Assembly: GCF_023715155.1 (NCBI RefSeq) | Contig: NZ_JAMBNQ010000042.1 | Location: forward strand, 1 to 42,040 | DNA: 42,040 bases | Direction of reading: 5' to 3' | Source of the DNA: Neobacillus mesonae | Lineage (GTDB): Bacteria > Bacillota > Bacilli > Bacillales > Cytobacillaceae | In this document: one piece after another, positions 23,028 to 31,555 of the stretch | How positions within the stretch are numbered: position 1 is the stretch's first letter | Layout: the number at the start of each line of letters is the position of its first letter | Made by a program: the position numbers and the translations under genes | The notes under the pieces: model-generated | The model's database searches: none | Told to the model about the DNA's origin: nothing | The model's input: the letters and a program-made list of their open reading frames with translations, nothing else

Positions 23028-24725
23028 ATGGTAAAAATTAAATCGAAAGTACAAACAGATGTATTGGTTGTCGGAAGCGGTTTATCTGGGATCAAAGTGA
23101 GTAAAGAACTTGCCGATCAAAATGTAAAGGTTTTATTGGTGACAAAGATGCAAATAGCATCTGGTTCAAGCTTTTATCCCTTAAAGGCTTCCCTTGGAAC
23201 ACAGGTGACAAAAGATGAACAAGACGAAGAAATCTTTCTTCACGATATTGAAAAACTCAGCCGGGGCATGCACCGCCATGACTTGGCTGAGGTCTATGTA
23301 AATGAAATCCCGGATCGAGTGAAGGAATATCAAGATATCGGGGTTCATGCGAAGAAATTAGAGGGTGAGCGGAAGGCCTGCTTCGCTGAACATGAACGCG
23401 ATATTTATCTATTAAGTGACTGGGATCAAATTCGTGAAAATGTACGGTCCATTTTTGGTACCTATGACAATCTTTCCATTATGGAAAAAACAATTGTCCT
23501 TACCTTGATCAAAAAGGATGGACGAGTAGCTGGTGCCATATTGCTGGATGAAAATAATGAGTTCGTCATGGTTGAAGCTAAGGCGGTTATTCTGGCAACA
23601 GGCGGGTTTGGAAGTATTTATAAGCATAATCTAAATCCGAATGATGTTGATGGTTCCGGCCATATTTTAGCTCTTGAAGCAGGGGCCCGTCTTGTGAATA
23701 TGGAGTATATTCAGTTTATCCCTGGGATTACAACGCCAAAATATAAAACGCTTTTCGGAGAACATACGTTAATGTACTGTGATGATATTGTGGATGAGGC
23801 AGGAAACAGCATTTTGGATCCATTTCTTCCGGAAGGCTTGTCTAAACAAGAATGTTTAGAGATTCGGAGCACCCATGGACCATTCACCCATTCACTCTCA
23901 TCCAAATACTTTGATATCGCCATGATGAAAAACATCATCGCTACTCATAACGAAGATGGTTTTAGACTCTTATACCGCGATGAGCTGTATGAAAATCAAG
24001 AAGAATTTTATACCGTGTATTTGAATTGGTTAAAAGAAAGAAACATTCATCTGGTGGAGGATGAAATCCGAATTGCTCCATTTGCCCATGCCAGCAATGG
24101 CGGGGTTTACATTGATACGTATGGCAGAACAGGTGTAAATGGCTTATATGCCATTGGGGAACTCTCCTGCAATATTGAAGGCGCTAATCGTTTGGGCGGC
24201 AATTCTACCGGTGCCTGTATGGTATTTGGAAAAAGAGCGGCAATGGATTGTGTTCAGTATACACGTAAAACGGACTTAATTGAAATAACTGAAAATGAGG
24301 CAGCGGCTCAGATTGAAAAAATGTTTGGATTCCACAATCCTGGCAAAAATCTGCTGCAAGAGAATCATATAGAGCAAAAAGTGCATCAAGTCATTGACGG
24401 GATAAAAGAAATTATGTGGTACCATGGCAATGTTGTGCGTGATGAGGAAGGGCTGTCTTCTGCAATTGAGGAAATTAAAAAGTTGGAGGCTTCCCTTGAA
24501 CTTGGAGCTTTTTTTGAACAACAGCGAAATCGAAAACAAATGGTGAAGGCAAGAAACTTTCTAAAGCTTTCGCAAATTTTGCTTACGTCTATGCTGGAGA
24601 GAAGAGAAAGCAGAGGCGCACATTATCGTGAGGATTATCAAGAAGAACGGGAAGAATATAACAAGCGTTTGTTTATTTCGATGACAGAGGATGAAACGAT
24701 TGAGTATCACTTTTTAGCCCAATAA
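23028..24725 (+). CDS. FAD-dependent oxidoreductase of the NadB/FrdA flavoprotein superfamily, role unknown
   Basis: 565 residues, ATG 23028 behind AGGGTG. The N-terminal dinucleotide fold is VLVVGSGLSGIKVSKELA (about 13-30), with later AVILATGGFG and the FAD-closing segment GRTGVNGLYAIGELS, EGANRLGGNSTGACMVFG. A C-terminal helical domain (from about 430) is like that of aspartate oxidase and fumarate reductase subunits. However the FHPT-type catalytic motif is replaced by QFIPGI, and the usual RDVVxRAI arginine region reads SSKYFDIAMMK, so it is unlikely to oxidise aspartate or succinate. It lies 17 bp after the transporter and is followed by a hairpin, inside the sialate operon. A role on a sialic acid variant is a guess. 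Confidence 0.82.
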   Translation: MVKIKSKVQTDVLVVGSGLSGIKVSKELADQNVKVLLVTKMQIASGSSFYPLKASLGTQVTKDEQDEEIFLHDIEKLSRGMHRHDLAEVYVNEIPDRVKEYQDIGVHAKKLEGERKACFAEHERDIYLLSDWDQIRENVRSIFGTYDNLSIMEKTIVLTLIKKDGRVAGAILLDENNEFVMVEAKAVILATGGFGSIYKHNLNPNDVDGSGHILALEAGARLVNMEYIQFIPGITTPKYKTLFGEHTLMYCDDIVDEAGNSILDPFLPEGLSKQECLEIRSTHGPFTHSLSSKYFDIAMMKNIIATHNEDGFRLLYRDELYENQEEFYTVYLNWLKERNIHLVEDEIRIAPFAHASNGGVYIDTYGRTGVNGLYAIGELSCNIEGANRLGGNSTGACMVFGKRAAMDCVQYTRKTDLIEITENEAAAQIEKMFGFHNPGKNLLQENHIEQKVHQVIDGIKEIMWYHGNVVRDEEGLSSAIEEIKKLEASLELGAFFEQQRNRKQMVKARNFLKLSQILLTSMLERRESRGAHYREDYQEEREEYNKRLFISMTEDETIEYHFLAQ

Positions 24726-24744
24726 GAAGGATTTTTACTCATAA

Positions 24745-24781
24745 AAAAAGGGAAAAACCGGCTATGGGTTTTTCCCTTTTT
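24745..24781 (+). terminator. Hairpin between the flavoprotein gene and nanK
   Basis: AAAAAGGGAAAAACC (24745-24759) is an exact inverse of GGTTTTTCCCTTTTT (24767-24781). It is a strong intrinsic terminator in form, placed inside the operon 19 nt after the flavoprotein stop. It may lower expression of nanK and the regulator relative to nanE-nanA-transporter, or nanK may have its own promoter; none is obvious in the 36 nt left. Confidence 0.75.
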
Positions 24782-24817
24782 CTCAAGTTTCGTCAGGAAT
24801 GAAAGGGAGGAAGGAAC

Positions 24818-25726
24818 ATGCAGCTTGGGGTGATCGACATCGGCGGGACTTCCATTAAATATGGGATTGCGACAGAACAAGGGGAACTTTCACACCTTCA
24901 TTCAATCCCGACAGAGGCCTCTAAAGGCGGTCCTGTATTAGTGGAAAAAGTAAAGCATATTTGTGATCAGCTTTTAAAGGATTCTAAATTAGAAGGAATT
25001 GCCATTAGTTCTGCAGGACAAATTGATAATATTCATGGGACAGTTGTATTTGCAACGGATACGATTCCTGGATATACCGGAACACCGCTGGCGGAGTTGA
25101 TTTCACAGCATACAGGATTACCTGTAACGGTAGAAAATGATGTCAATTGTACGGCTTTAGGTGAATATTGGCAAGGTGCTGCCAAAGGGGTAAGAGATTT
25201 TCTTTGTGTTACAATTGGCACTGGAATTGGCGGTGCGTTATTCTTAAATGGAAAACTTTATACAGGTACCAGCTTTTCAGCTGGGGAAATCGGCCATATT
25301 AATCTATATCCGAATGGCAAGCCCTGTACATGCGGCAATACTGGCTGTTATGAACAATATGCTTCCAGTTCGGCCTTAACACAGCTGGTTGAACAAAAGT
25401 TTGGCAAGGCCATTCCATTGGAGCAATTTTTTGAAATGGTAAAGGAAGGACATCCAGATGCCCTTGATCTATATACACAATGGACCGCCGATGTAGCAAC
25501 AGGGATTGGGAGCCTTGTCCATATCTTTAATCCCCAGCTTGTTTTAATTGGAGGAGGCATATCTGCACAAGGAGAATTTCTATTACAAGGGATTGAGTCA
25601 TCCTTATCCAAAAAAGTAATGCCAAGTTTCAAGAAACCGCTTAGTATAAAGATTGCAGAGAATGAAAACAAAGCCAATTTATTAGGTGCAGCAAGGCATT
25701 TTTTAAATATGAATCCAGTTACGTAA
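24818..25726 (+). CDS. nanK: ROK-family kinase, probable N-acetylmannosamine kinase
   Basis: 302 residues, ATG 24818 behind GGGAGGAAGG. ROK fold with the phosphate motif DIGGTSIKYG (7-16), catalytic Asp108 in VENDVNC, the second ATP motif TIGTGIGGAL (132-141) and the ROK zinc site H160 with C170, C172 and C177 in CTCGNTGCYEQ. ROK kinases phosphorylate various hexoses; operon context (nanE, nanA) makes ManNAc the likely substrate, giving ManNAc-6-P for NanE. It is separated from the preceding gene by a terminator-type hairpin and followed 16 bp later by the regulator gene. Confidence 0.9.
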   Translation: MQLGVIDIGGTSIKYGIATEQGELSHLHSIPTEASKGGPVLVEKVKHICDQLLKDSKLEGIAISSAGQIDNIHGTVVFATDTIPGYTGTPLAELISQHTGLPVTVENDVNCTALGEYWQGAAKGVRDFLCVTIGTGIGGALFLNGKLYTGTSFSAGEIGHINLYPNGKPCTCGNTGCYEQYASSSALTQLVEQKFGKAIPLEQFFEMVKEGHPDALDLYTQWTADVATGIGSLVHIFNPQLVLIGGGISAQGEFLLQGIESSLSKKVMPSFKKPLSIKIAENENKANLLGAARHFLNMNPVT

Positions 25727-25742
25727 ATATGAGGGGATTTCA

Positions 25743-26582
25743 ATGGACACAAGAAAAGTTTCAGCACAAAAGCCATCCATTTTAATGGAGCAGCATAAGC
25801 ACAATTTCACCAAATCAGATCATAAGATTCATGAGTATATTGCGAAAAATTCTGACAAGGTTTTGTACTACTCCTTAACTGAATTATCAGAGGCCAGCGG
25901 AGTGGCAGAGGCTACGGTTTTGCGTTTTTTTCGAAAGCTGGGATTTAAGGGCTATCAAGATTTTAAAGTGCTGCTTGCTCAAGAAATTTCAGAAGATGAG
26001 AACCAGACGAATGATGAAACATATGTCGACCGGATCCGCACCAATATGGTGCATGCAATAGAAGATACGTATAATATGCTAGATTTACAAGCCCTTGAAG
26101 ATAGTATTGAGGCGATTTACCATTCACAGGATGTGGTGATTTTCGGAATTGGGTCCTCAGGGATTGCAGGACTTGATATGCAAAATCGGTTAATGAGAAT
26201 AGGGAAACATGCTGACATTGTGACAGACCCTCACTTTCAAGTCATGAGGGCAAGCTCTTTAACAGAAAATTCTGTGGTGATTGCCATTAGTTTGACAGGG
26301 AGTACGAAGGACATTGTCGACACGGTCAAAATTGCCAAAGAAAAGAAAGCGACCATCCTGGCCTTAACCAACTATATTAAATCACCATTAACGAAGTATG
26401 CAGATTTTATTTTACTTACATCTGTGAAGGAAAGTCCGCTGGACAGCGGCTCCTTGGTAGCAAAAATTACCCAGTTGTATTTAATTGATTTAATTTGCAC
26501 CGGAATCACGATGAAAAACTATGAAGCAGCAGAAAAAGTGAAGATGGAAATTTCCGAGAATATCGGAAACAAGCTATATTAG
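25743..26582 (+). CDS. RpiR/MurR-family transcriptional regulator of the nan operon
   Basis: 279 residues, start behind GAGGGGA. An N-terminal HTH_6 domain (about 15-80; YSLTELSEASGVAEATVLRF, FFRKLGFKGYQDFK) and a C-terminal SIS sugar-phosphate binding domain (about 125-260; VVIFGIGSSGIAGLDMQ, VVIAISLTGSTKDIVD). RpiR-type proteins sense phosphosugars; here probably ManNAc-6-P or GlcNAc-6-P. The GTTGTCA..TGACAAC inverted repeat at the nanE promoter (19761-19790) is a candidate target. Whether it represses or activates is not visible. nanQ follows after 57 bp. Confidence 0.88.
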   Translation: MDTRKVSAQKPSILMEQHKHNFTKSDHKIHEYIAKNSDKVLYYSLTELSEASGVAEATVLRFFRKLGFKGYQDFKVLLAQEISEDENQTNDETYVDRIRTNMVHAIEDTYNMLDLQALEDSIEAIYHSQDVVIFGIGSSGIAGLDMQNRLMRIGKHADIVTDPHFQVMRASSLTENSVVIAISLTGSTKDIVDTVKIAKEKKATILALTNYIKSPLTKYADFILLTSVKESPLDSGSLVAKITQLYLIDLICTGITMKNYEAAEKVKMEISENIGNKLY

Positions 26583-26639
26583 CATGTTTCATGGGTGTTA
26601 AGCACCTGGCAGCGTGAATGAAAAAGGGGATACACACAA

Positions 26640-27095
26640 ATGATTTTAGACAATCAACGAAATTTCAAACAATATGAAGCCATCCATCAAGGCATGAGAG
26701 CAGCATACGATTTTATCCAGCGTCAAGACTTAGAAACGTTGGAAGTGGGGAAACATGTGATTGATGGGGACAATGTGTTTGCAATGATTCAAAACTATGA
26801 TACAAAATCTGTAGATGAAGGCGACTGGGAAGCCCATAAGAAATATTTAGATATTCAATATATGATTGATGGAACGGAAGCAATCAAAGTGGCCAATATC
26901 GAAAAGATGGAAGTCAAGCAGCCGTATAATAATAAGGACGATTATTGGTTATTTACCGGTGAAGGCGACACGATTACCCTTCAAACAGGAATGTTCGCTA
27001 TCTTTTTCCCAGAAGATGTTCATAAGCCTGGAATCCAAATCAATCAGGAAGCTGCACCAGTTAAAAAAGCGGTTATCAAAATTTTATTAGGATAA
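26640..27095 (+). CDS. nanQ: YhcH/YjgK/YiaL (DUF386) protein, probable sialic acid anomerase
   Basis: 151 residues, start behind GGGG. A cupin-like beta-sandwich family with the patterns AHKKYLDIQYMIDGTEAI (about 75-92) and FFPEDVHKPGIQ (about 122-133), which hold the conserved His/Asp/Glu residues. The E. coli homologue YhcH (NanQ) speeds conversion of alpha- to beta-Neu5Ac after lyase or transport. Operon context supports the same role. A terminator follows directly at 27112-27148, so this is the last gene of the sialate operon. Confidence 0.88.
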   Translation: MILDNQRNFKQYEAIHQGMRAAYDFIQRQDLETLEVGKHVIDGDNVFAMIQNYDTKSVDEGDWEAHKKYLDIQYMIDGTEAIKVANIEKMEVKQPYNNKDDYWLFTGEGDTITLQTGMFAIFFPEDVHKPGIQINQEAAPVKKAVIKILLG

Positions 27096-27111
27096 AACTA
27101 TGAATAGGAGT

Positions 27112-27148
27112 CAATATAAAAGGCGTGTCCAGCACGCTTTTTATATTG
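27112..27148 (+). terminator. Terminator of the sialate operon
   Basis: CAATATAAAAGGCGTG (27112-27127) and CACGCTTTTTATATTG (27133-27148), one mismatch, TCCAG loop. It lies 17 nt after the nanQ stop. Confidence 0.8.
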
Positions 27149-27164
27149 AGCCTTAGAAATTAAA

Positions 27165-27267
27165 TATCTATACCAATTTTGCGGGGTAAGACTTTTGGGA
27201 TGCTAAAATATCAATGAAGTTGAAGGTAGTACGAGCATTAAAAGAGGTTTAATTGGTATAGACAACT
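27165..27267 (+). promoter_or_regulatory. Two NagR (dre) operators upstream of nagA
   Basis: ATTGGTATAGACAACT (27252-27267) matches the GntR/HutC-type NagR/YvoA site of B. subtilis. ATTGGTATAGATAT is present in the opposite orientation at 27178-27165. They lie 49 and about 137 bp before nagA and fit repression by the NagR encoded at 29279, relieved by GlcN-6-P or GlcNAc-6-P. Promoter hexamers are not clear. Confidence 0.8.
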
Positions 27268-27315
27268 AGTTCTTTAAGTGCTATGATGAAAGTGATTTGA
27301 AAGGAGTCATGAAAA

Positions 27316-28497
27316 ATGAAACCTCAATTACTAAAAGGAATCGAAGTTTATTCTGAAGGAAAAGTGATTAAAAATGGCTATATCAAAATACAAGATCAAA
27401 AAATCCTTGAACTAGGATCAATAGATGAGCTAATCAATGAAGAAGAATGTGAAACCATTGCGGTTCCGTCTCACTTTAAAGCCGTTCCTGGTTTTATTGA
27501 TGTCCATATTCACGGGGTTAATGGAAGTGATGTCATGGATGGAACGGAAGAAGCCTTAACCACAATGGCTGCCACACTTCCGCGAGAAGGTACGACAAGC
27601 TTTTTAGCTACAACGATGACACAAGAAAAAGAGCAAATTGAAAAGGCATTACAAAATGCTGGTCAATATATCCAGCAGCAACCTTCACATGGACAGGCTG
27701 AAATTTTAGGAATCCATCTTGAAGGTCCTTTTGTGAATAAAAATAGAGCGGGCGCACAGCCCATCCAGCATATTATCGATCCAGATCTTTCCCTATTTAA
27801 AAAATGGCAGGACCTCGCAAAAGAAACGATTAAACTGGTCACATTGGCACCTGAGCAGCCAGGAGGCTTAGAAATGATCTCCTACTTGAAAGAGAACGGG
27901 GTCATCGCTTCTCTTGGACACACGGATGCCACCTATGAAGAAGTGATCGCAGCGATTGAGGCAGGGGCCAACCACTTAACACACCTGTACAATCAAATGC
28001 GCGGCTTGCACCACCGTGAGCCTGGTGTTGTCGGGGCAGCCTTTTTGCGAGAAGAATTAGTCGCTGAGCTGATTGCAGACGGAGTTCATGTCCGCCCGGA
28101 AATGATTGATTTGGCGTATAAGCTGAAACAAAAAGAAGGGCTTATTTTAATCACAGATTCTATGCGGGCCAAATGTCTAAAAAATGGCTTATATGATCTT
28201 GGCGGCCAGCAAGTAACGGTAAAAGACGGAAAAGCACTCCTTCATGATGACACACTTGCGGGAAGTATTTTAAAACTAGGAGATGCAGTGAAAAATGTCT
28301 TAACCTACACTGGATGCACATTAGAAGAGGTCATTGAAATGACGTCCGCCAACGCTGCAAAACAATTGAATGTGTATGATCGAAAAGGCAGTCTCAAGGC
28401 CGGAAAAGATGCAGACATCGTGCTCTTGGATGATGATTTTAACGTTCAGATGACGTTTTGCCGCGGAACACTCGTATTTAACAAGGAGGAAAAGTAA
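27316..28497 (+). CDS. nagA: N-acetylglucosamine-6-phosphate deacetylase
   Basis: 393 residues, ATG 27316 behind AAAGGAG. Amidohydrolase that removes acetate from GlcNAc-6-P to give GlcN-6-P. Metal and catalytic motifs: DVHIHGVNG (H64, H66), HLEGPFVNKNRAGAQP (metal Glu), SLGHTDA, THLYNQMRGLHHREPG (His ligands and substrate His) and LITDSMRA (catalytic Asp). Full length, no damage. It begins the second amino-sugar operon and its stop codon abuts the nagB start (TAAATG). Its substrate comes from NanE upstream as well as from GlcNAc uptake. Confidence 0.95.
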   Translation: MKPQLLKGIEVYSEGKVIKNGYIKIQDQKILELGSIDELINEEECETIAVPSHFKAVPGFIDVHIHGVNGSDVMDGTEEALTTMAATLPREGTTSFLATTMTQEKEQIEKALQNAGQYIQQQPSHGQAEILGIHLEGPFVNKNRAGAQPIQHIIDPDLSLFKKWQDLAKETIKLVTLAPEQPGGLEMISYLKENGVIASLGHTDATYEEVIAAIEAGANHLTHLYNQMRGLHHREPGVVGAAFLREELVAELIADGVHVRPEMIDLAYKLKQKEGLILITDSMRAKCLKNGLYDLGGQQVTVKDGKALLHDDTLAGSILKLGDAVKNVLTYTGCTLEEVIEMTSANAAKQLNVYDRKGSLKAGKDADIVLLDDDFNVQMTFCRGTLVFNKEEK

Positions 28498-29238
28498 ATG
28501 AATATTATTGAAGTAAAAGACTATCAAGAAATGAGCGAAAGAGCAGCGAAATATATCATGGGAAAAGTGACCGCTAATCCCAGCATCACCCTAGGATTAG
28601 CAACAGGCAGTACACCTGTCGGGACATACAAAAACTTAATTCGTGATCATCAAGAAAATGGAACCTCCTATCGTGATGTTACCACCTTTAACTTAGATGA
28701 ATACGTAGGGCTTTCAGGAGATGATCCCAATAGCTATCAATATTTTATGAATGAACAACTATTTAATCACATTGACATCAACAAGGCCAATACCCATATC
28801 CCCCGTGGTGACGCATCGAATCTTCAAGAAGAATGCATGCGCTATGAAGAATTAATCGCCCAAAACGGCGGTATTGAGCTACAAGTCCTTGGAATTGGCA
28901 GCAATGGTCATATTGGTTTTAATGAACCAGGAACATCTTTTCAGTCTAAAACCCATATCGTCCAGCTGACTGATTCGACAATCCATGCCAATGCGAGATT
29001 CTTCGATAGAGTAGAAGATGTGCCAACGAAGGCGGTTTCGATGGGAATATCAACGATTATGAAAAGCAAAGAGATTCTTCTTCTAGTGTCAGGAGAAAAC
29101 AAAAACGAAGCCATGCACAAATTAGTAGGATCAGAGGAAAATGAGAACTTCCCTGCTTCTGTGCTGAAGAATCACCCATCTGTTACAATCATTGCAGATC
29201 AACCAGCACTTCAAGGGGTCAAAATTCCGCAGTTGTAA
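28498..29238 (+). CDS. nagB: Glucosamine-6-phosphate deaminase
   Basis: 246 residues, start immediately after the nagA stop, with AAGGAGG inside the 3' end of nagA. Converts GlcN-6-P to fructose-6-P and ammonia. Motifs: LATGSTPVGTY (34-44, phosphate loop), FNLDEYVGL with catalytic Asp67, and GIGSNGHIGFNEPG (about 131-144) with the ring-opening His. The length matches the short, non-allosteric Bacillus NagB (about 242-246) rather than the longer E. coli enzyme. It completes the route from sialate to glycolysis. Confidence 0.95.
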   Translation: MNIIEVKDYQEMSERAAKYIMGKVTANPSITLGLATGSTPVGTYKNLIRDHQENGTSYRDVTTFNLDEYVGLSGDDPNSYQYFMNEQLFNHIDINKANTHIPRGDASNLQEECMRYEELIAQNGGIELQVLGIGSNGHIGFNEPGTSFQSKTHIVQLTDSTIHANARFFDRVEDVPTKAVSMGISTIMKSKEILLLVSGENKNEAMHKLVGSEENENFPASVLKNHPSVTIIADQPALQGVKIPQL

Positions 29239-29278
29239 AAACAGTTTTTCACTTCGATTGGGGAAAGGAGGCAGACCA

Positions 29279-30010
29279 GTGAGCATGATTAATAAGAATT
29301 CTCCCATTCCAATTTATTATCAACTGGAAGAACATATTAAAGAATTAATCGAGAAGGGTGAATTAAAGCCTGGTGATGTCCTTCCGCCGGAAAGAGAGTA
29401 TGCTGAAAAACACCAGATTAGCCGGATGACAGTGAGGCAGGCTTTTACCCAGCTTGTCAACGAAGGTTATCTGCACCGTATCCAAGGAAAAGGAACCTTT
29501 GTGGCTGAACGAAAAATTGAACAAGGCCTTCAAGGATTGACAAGCTTTACCGAAGATATGAAATCAAGGGGGCTCACACCGGGAAATGAACTGCTTTCCT
29601 TTAAACTGATTCCAGCAACGCTCACCATTGCCAGCCAATTGTCGATTAAAGAATATGATCCCGTCTACGAAATCAAACGAATTCGATTAGCGGATCAGCT
29701 GCCTATGGCGGTTGAAGTGAACCATATATCGGCCAATCTAATCAAAGGATTAACGGAACAAATCGTCAACCAGTCGATCTATCATTATATTGAAGAGAGT
29801 CTTGGTATGCGAATCCATCATGCCGCCCAGACGATTGAGTCATCTATCGCAAACAGCCTTGAAGCGAAACATTTGCACATCTCAACAGGTTCACCTGTCA
29901 TGCTGATTCAACGAAATACATTTTTGAAAAATGGAACCCCTGTTGAATTTGTGAAATCAACTTACCGTGCAGACCGCTATAAATTTATGATTACAATGAA
30001 CCGGTCCTAA
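29279..30010 (+). CDS. nagR: GntR/HutC-family regulator NagR (YvoA)
   Basis: 243 residues from GTG 29279, chosen because AAAGGAGG (29264-29271) lies 7 nt upstream; ATG 29285 is also possible. An upstream in-frame start at 29192 would lie inside nagB and is unlikely. The N-terminal GntR winged helix (PIPIYYQLEEHIKELIEKGE, LPPEREYAEKHQISRMTVRQ) is followed by a UTRA effector domain (about 90-240). NagR represses nag genes through dre sites and is released by amino-sugar phosphates; two such sites lie before nagA. It is the third gene of the operon, as in B. subtilis. Confidence 0.92.
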   Translation: MSMINKNSPIPIYYQLEEHIKELIEKGELKPGDVLPPEREYAEKHQISRMTVRQAFTQLVNEGYLHRIQGKGTFVAERKIEQGLQGLTSFTEDMKSRGLTPGNELLSFKLIPATLTIASQLSIKEYDPVYEIKRIRLADQLPMAVEVNHISANLIKGLTEQIVNQSIYHYIEESLGMRIHHAAQTIESSIANSLEAKHLHISTGSPVMLIQRNTFLKNGTPVEFVKSTYRADRYKFMITMNRS

Positions 30011-30023
30011 GGAGGGAATCTTT

Positions 30024-30761
30024 ATCTTCAGCCAATATTTCCAAAAGATGAAGGACTTAATCGATTTAGTGGAACAAGAGGAACAGGAAAAAATAAAAGC
30101 AGCCGCGCAAAAAGCGGCACAATGTATTCAAAAAGATGGAGTGATCCATGTTTTTGGCTGCGGCCATTCTCATATGTTTGGAGAAGAACTCTTTTACCGG
30201 GCTGGCGGCTTAGCTGCAATCAACCCCATCTTTATTGAAAAACTCATGCTGCATCATGGAGCGGTCCGCTCTTCCCAATTGGAGCGGAAAAATGGACTGG
30301 CCCAGGAATTCATGTCAGAAGTAGACATCCAGCCCAATGACCTTTTCATCGTAAACTCCACCTCTGGCAGAAATCCGGTTCCAATTGATGTTGCAGAAAT
30401 AGCCAAAAATCAAGGTGCTTTCGTCATTGTCATTACCTCTCTAAGCTATGCCGGAGCCCAGCCTTCCCGCCATAAAAGCGGCAAATACCTGTATCAAATG
30501 GCAGATCTATGGATTGATAACCATATAGAAATGGGGGATGCCCTTATGGAGCATGAATCTTATCCAACTCCCTTTGGCCCCGGTTCCACCATTATCGGCA
30601 TGACCATTTTAAATGCCATGATGGTCGAAGCCATTGACATTATGATTGAAAACCATTTCGACCCACCGATTTTCAAAAGCGGCAACATTGATGGCAGTGA
30701 TGAACATAATCAAAAATTAATTGAGAAATATAAAAAGCGGATTCCGACACTGGATCTTTAA
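30024..30761 (+). CDS. SIS-domain sugar isomerase-like protein (UPF0309 type), probable ATC start
   Basis: From ATC 30024, 246 codons (245 residues plus stop); from ATG 30048, 237 residues. A single SIS domain: DGVIHVFGCGHSHMFGEELF (about 35-54 from ATG), FIVNSTSGRNPVPIDVA, FVIVITSLSYAG. These bind phosphosugars and often act as isomerases or deaminases. Related UPF0309 proteins begin with a stretch like FSQYFQKMKDLIDLVEQ, which here lies before the first ATG. The only ribosome binding site, GGAGGG (30011-30016), is 7 nt before ATC 30024 and 31 nt before the ATG. It is 13 bp after nagR, so belongs to the nag operon; substrate unknown. Confidence 0.8.
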   Translation: MFSQYFQKMKDLIDLVEQEEQEKIKAAAQKAAQCIQKDGVIHVFGCGHSHMFGEELFYRAGGLAAINPIFIEKLMLHHGAVRSSQLERKNGLAQEFMSEVDIQPNDLFIVNSTSGRNPVPIDVAEIAKNQGAFVIVITSLSYAGAQPSRHKSGKYLYQMADLWIDNHIEMGDALMEHESYPTPFGPGSTIIGMTILNAMMVEAIDIMIENHFDPPIFKSGNIDGSDEHNQKLIEKYKKRIPTLDL

Positions 30762-30838
30762 ACAAATGGATGGTGAGATTATTATCCATGTGTTTTGATG
30801 GGGAGAAATAGAAAAGACGAAAGAGCAGTCCTAAATGT

Positions 30839-31489
30839 AAGTAGTTCCGTTTCGGTGGAGAAACATACCAAACAGCATGTTAAATAGGAGACAAAATCGC
30901 ATACGATTTTGTCTCCTATTTTCCTCTTATATATCAACGGCCTAGAGCTATAACCACTTTAATTAGCCAGCAAAGCCGCAGCCTAAAAAACATATTGATA
31001 ATAGTTGTTGTCAATGTGCTAATTACTATGTTAATTCCTATGCAATTTGCTAGGTTGTTTTTTACTTAAGTAGGTAACTACTTGGTTTTTTCGAAACATA
31101 AGTAGTCTAATCCATAATTGGGTAACCGGCGAAGGTAAAATAAGCGGAGATTTTTCCGCTATATGCAGAATGGAGCTCGTTTCGTGGAATATAAGGGGAG
31201 GTTTTCCGCTTATCCAAAGCAAAATTACCTATTTTCACATTTTTTGAGTCAATAGGCGGAAACCCTCCGTCTATTTTAGCTATTTTCAGTGTTTTTTGTT
31301 ACTTAAGGGAAATTTCTCCGCCTATTTATCAAACTTGCCTTAGCGTTTAACGACTTGTACAACCTCTCCATATTAAAGAGCTTTTTTGTGTGCTAGTTAT
31401 ATTGTTAATTACTTGTCATTCATGCAACGAATTCTTATGTTATTTGTGTTGTGGTTTTAGATATTCACCACATTATTCGAACTACTTAT
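30839..31489 (+). repeat. Copy 2 of the ~640-bp structured intergenic repeat
   Basis: Matches 3961-4592 throughout. The first hairpin is stronger here: AATAGGAGACAAAATCG (30883-30899) and CGATTTTGTCTCCTATT (30904-30920) pair over 17 bp around CATA. The second element reads TTGATAATAGTTGTTGTCAA (30995-31014), which still pairs through G-U. The four GCGGA palindromes follow (near 31138, 31187, 31248, 31303). No ORF. It fills most of the space between the SIS gene and the GGDEF gene. Confidence 0.85.
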
Positions 31490-31555
31490 CCTAAATGGCT
31501 GCCTTTAAAAAAATTCATTTATGATTCGGTTCACCAAAAAATGTGGTTTTTAAAA

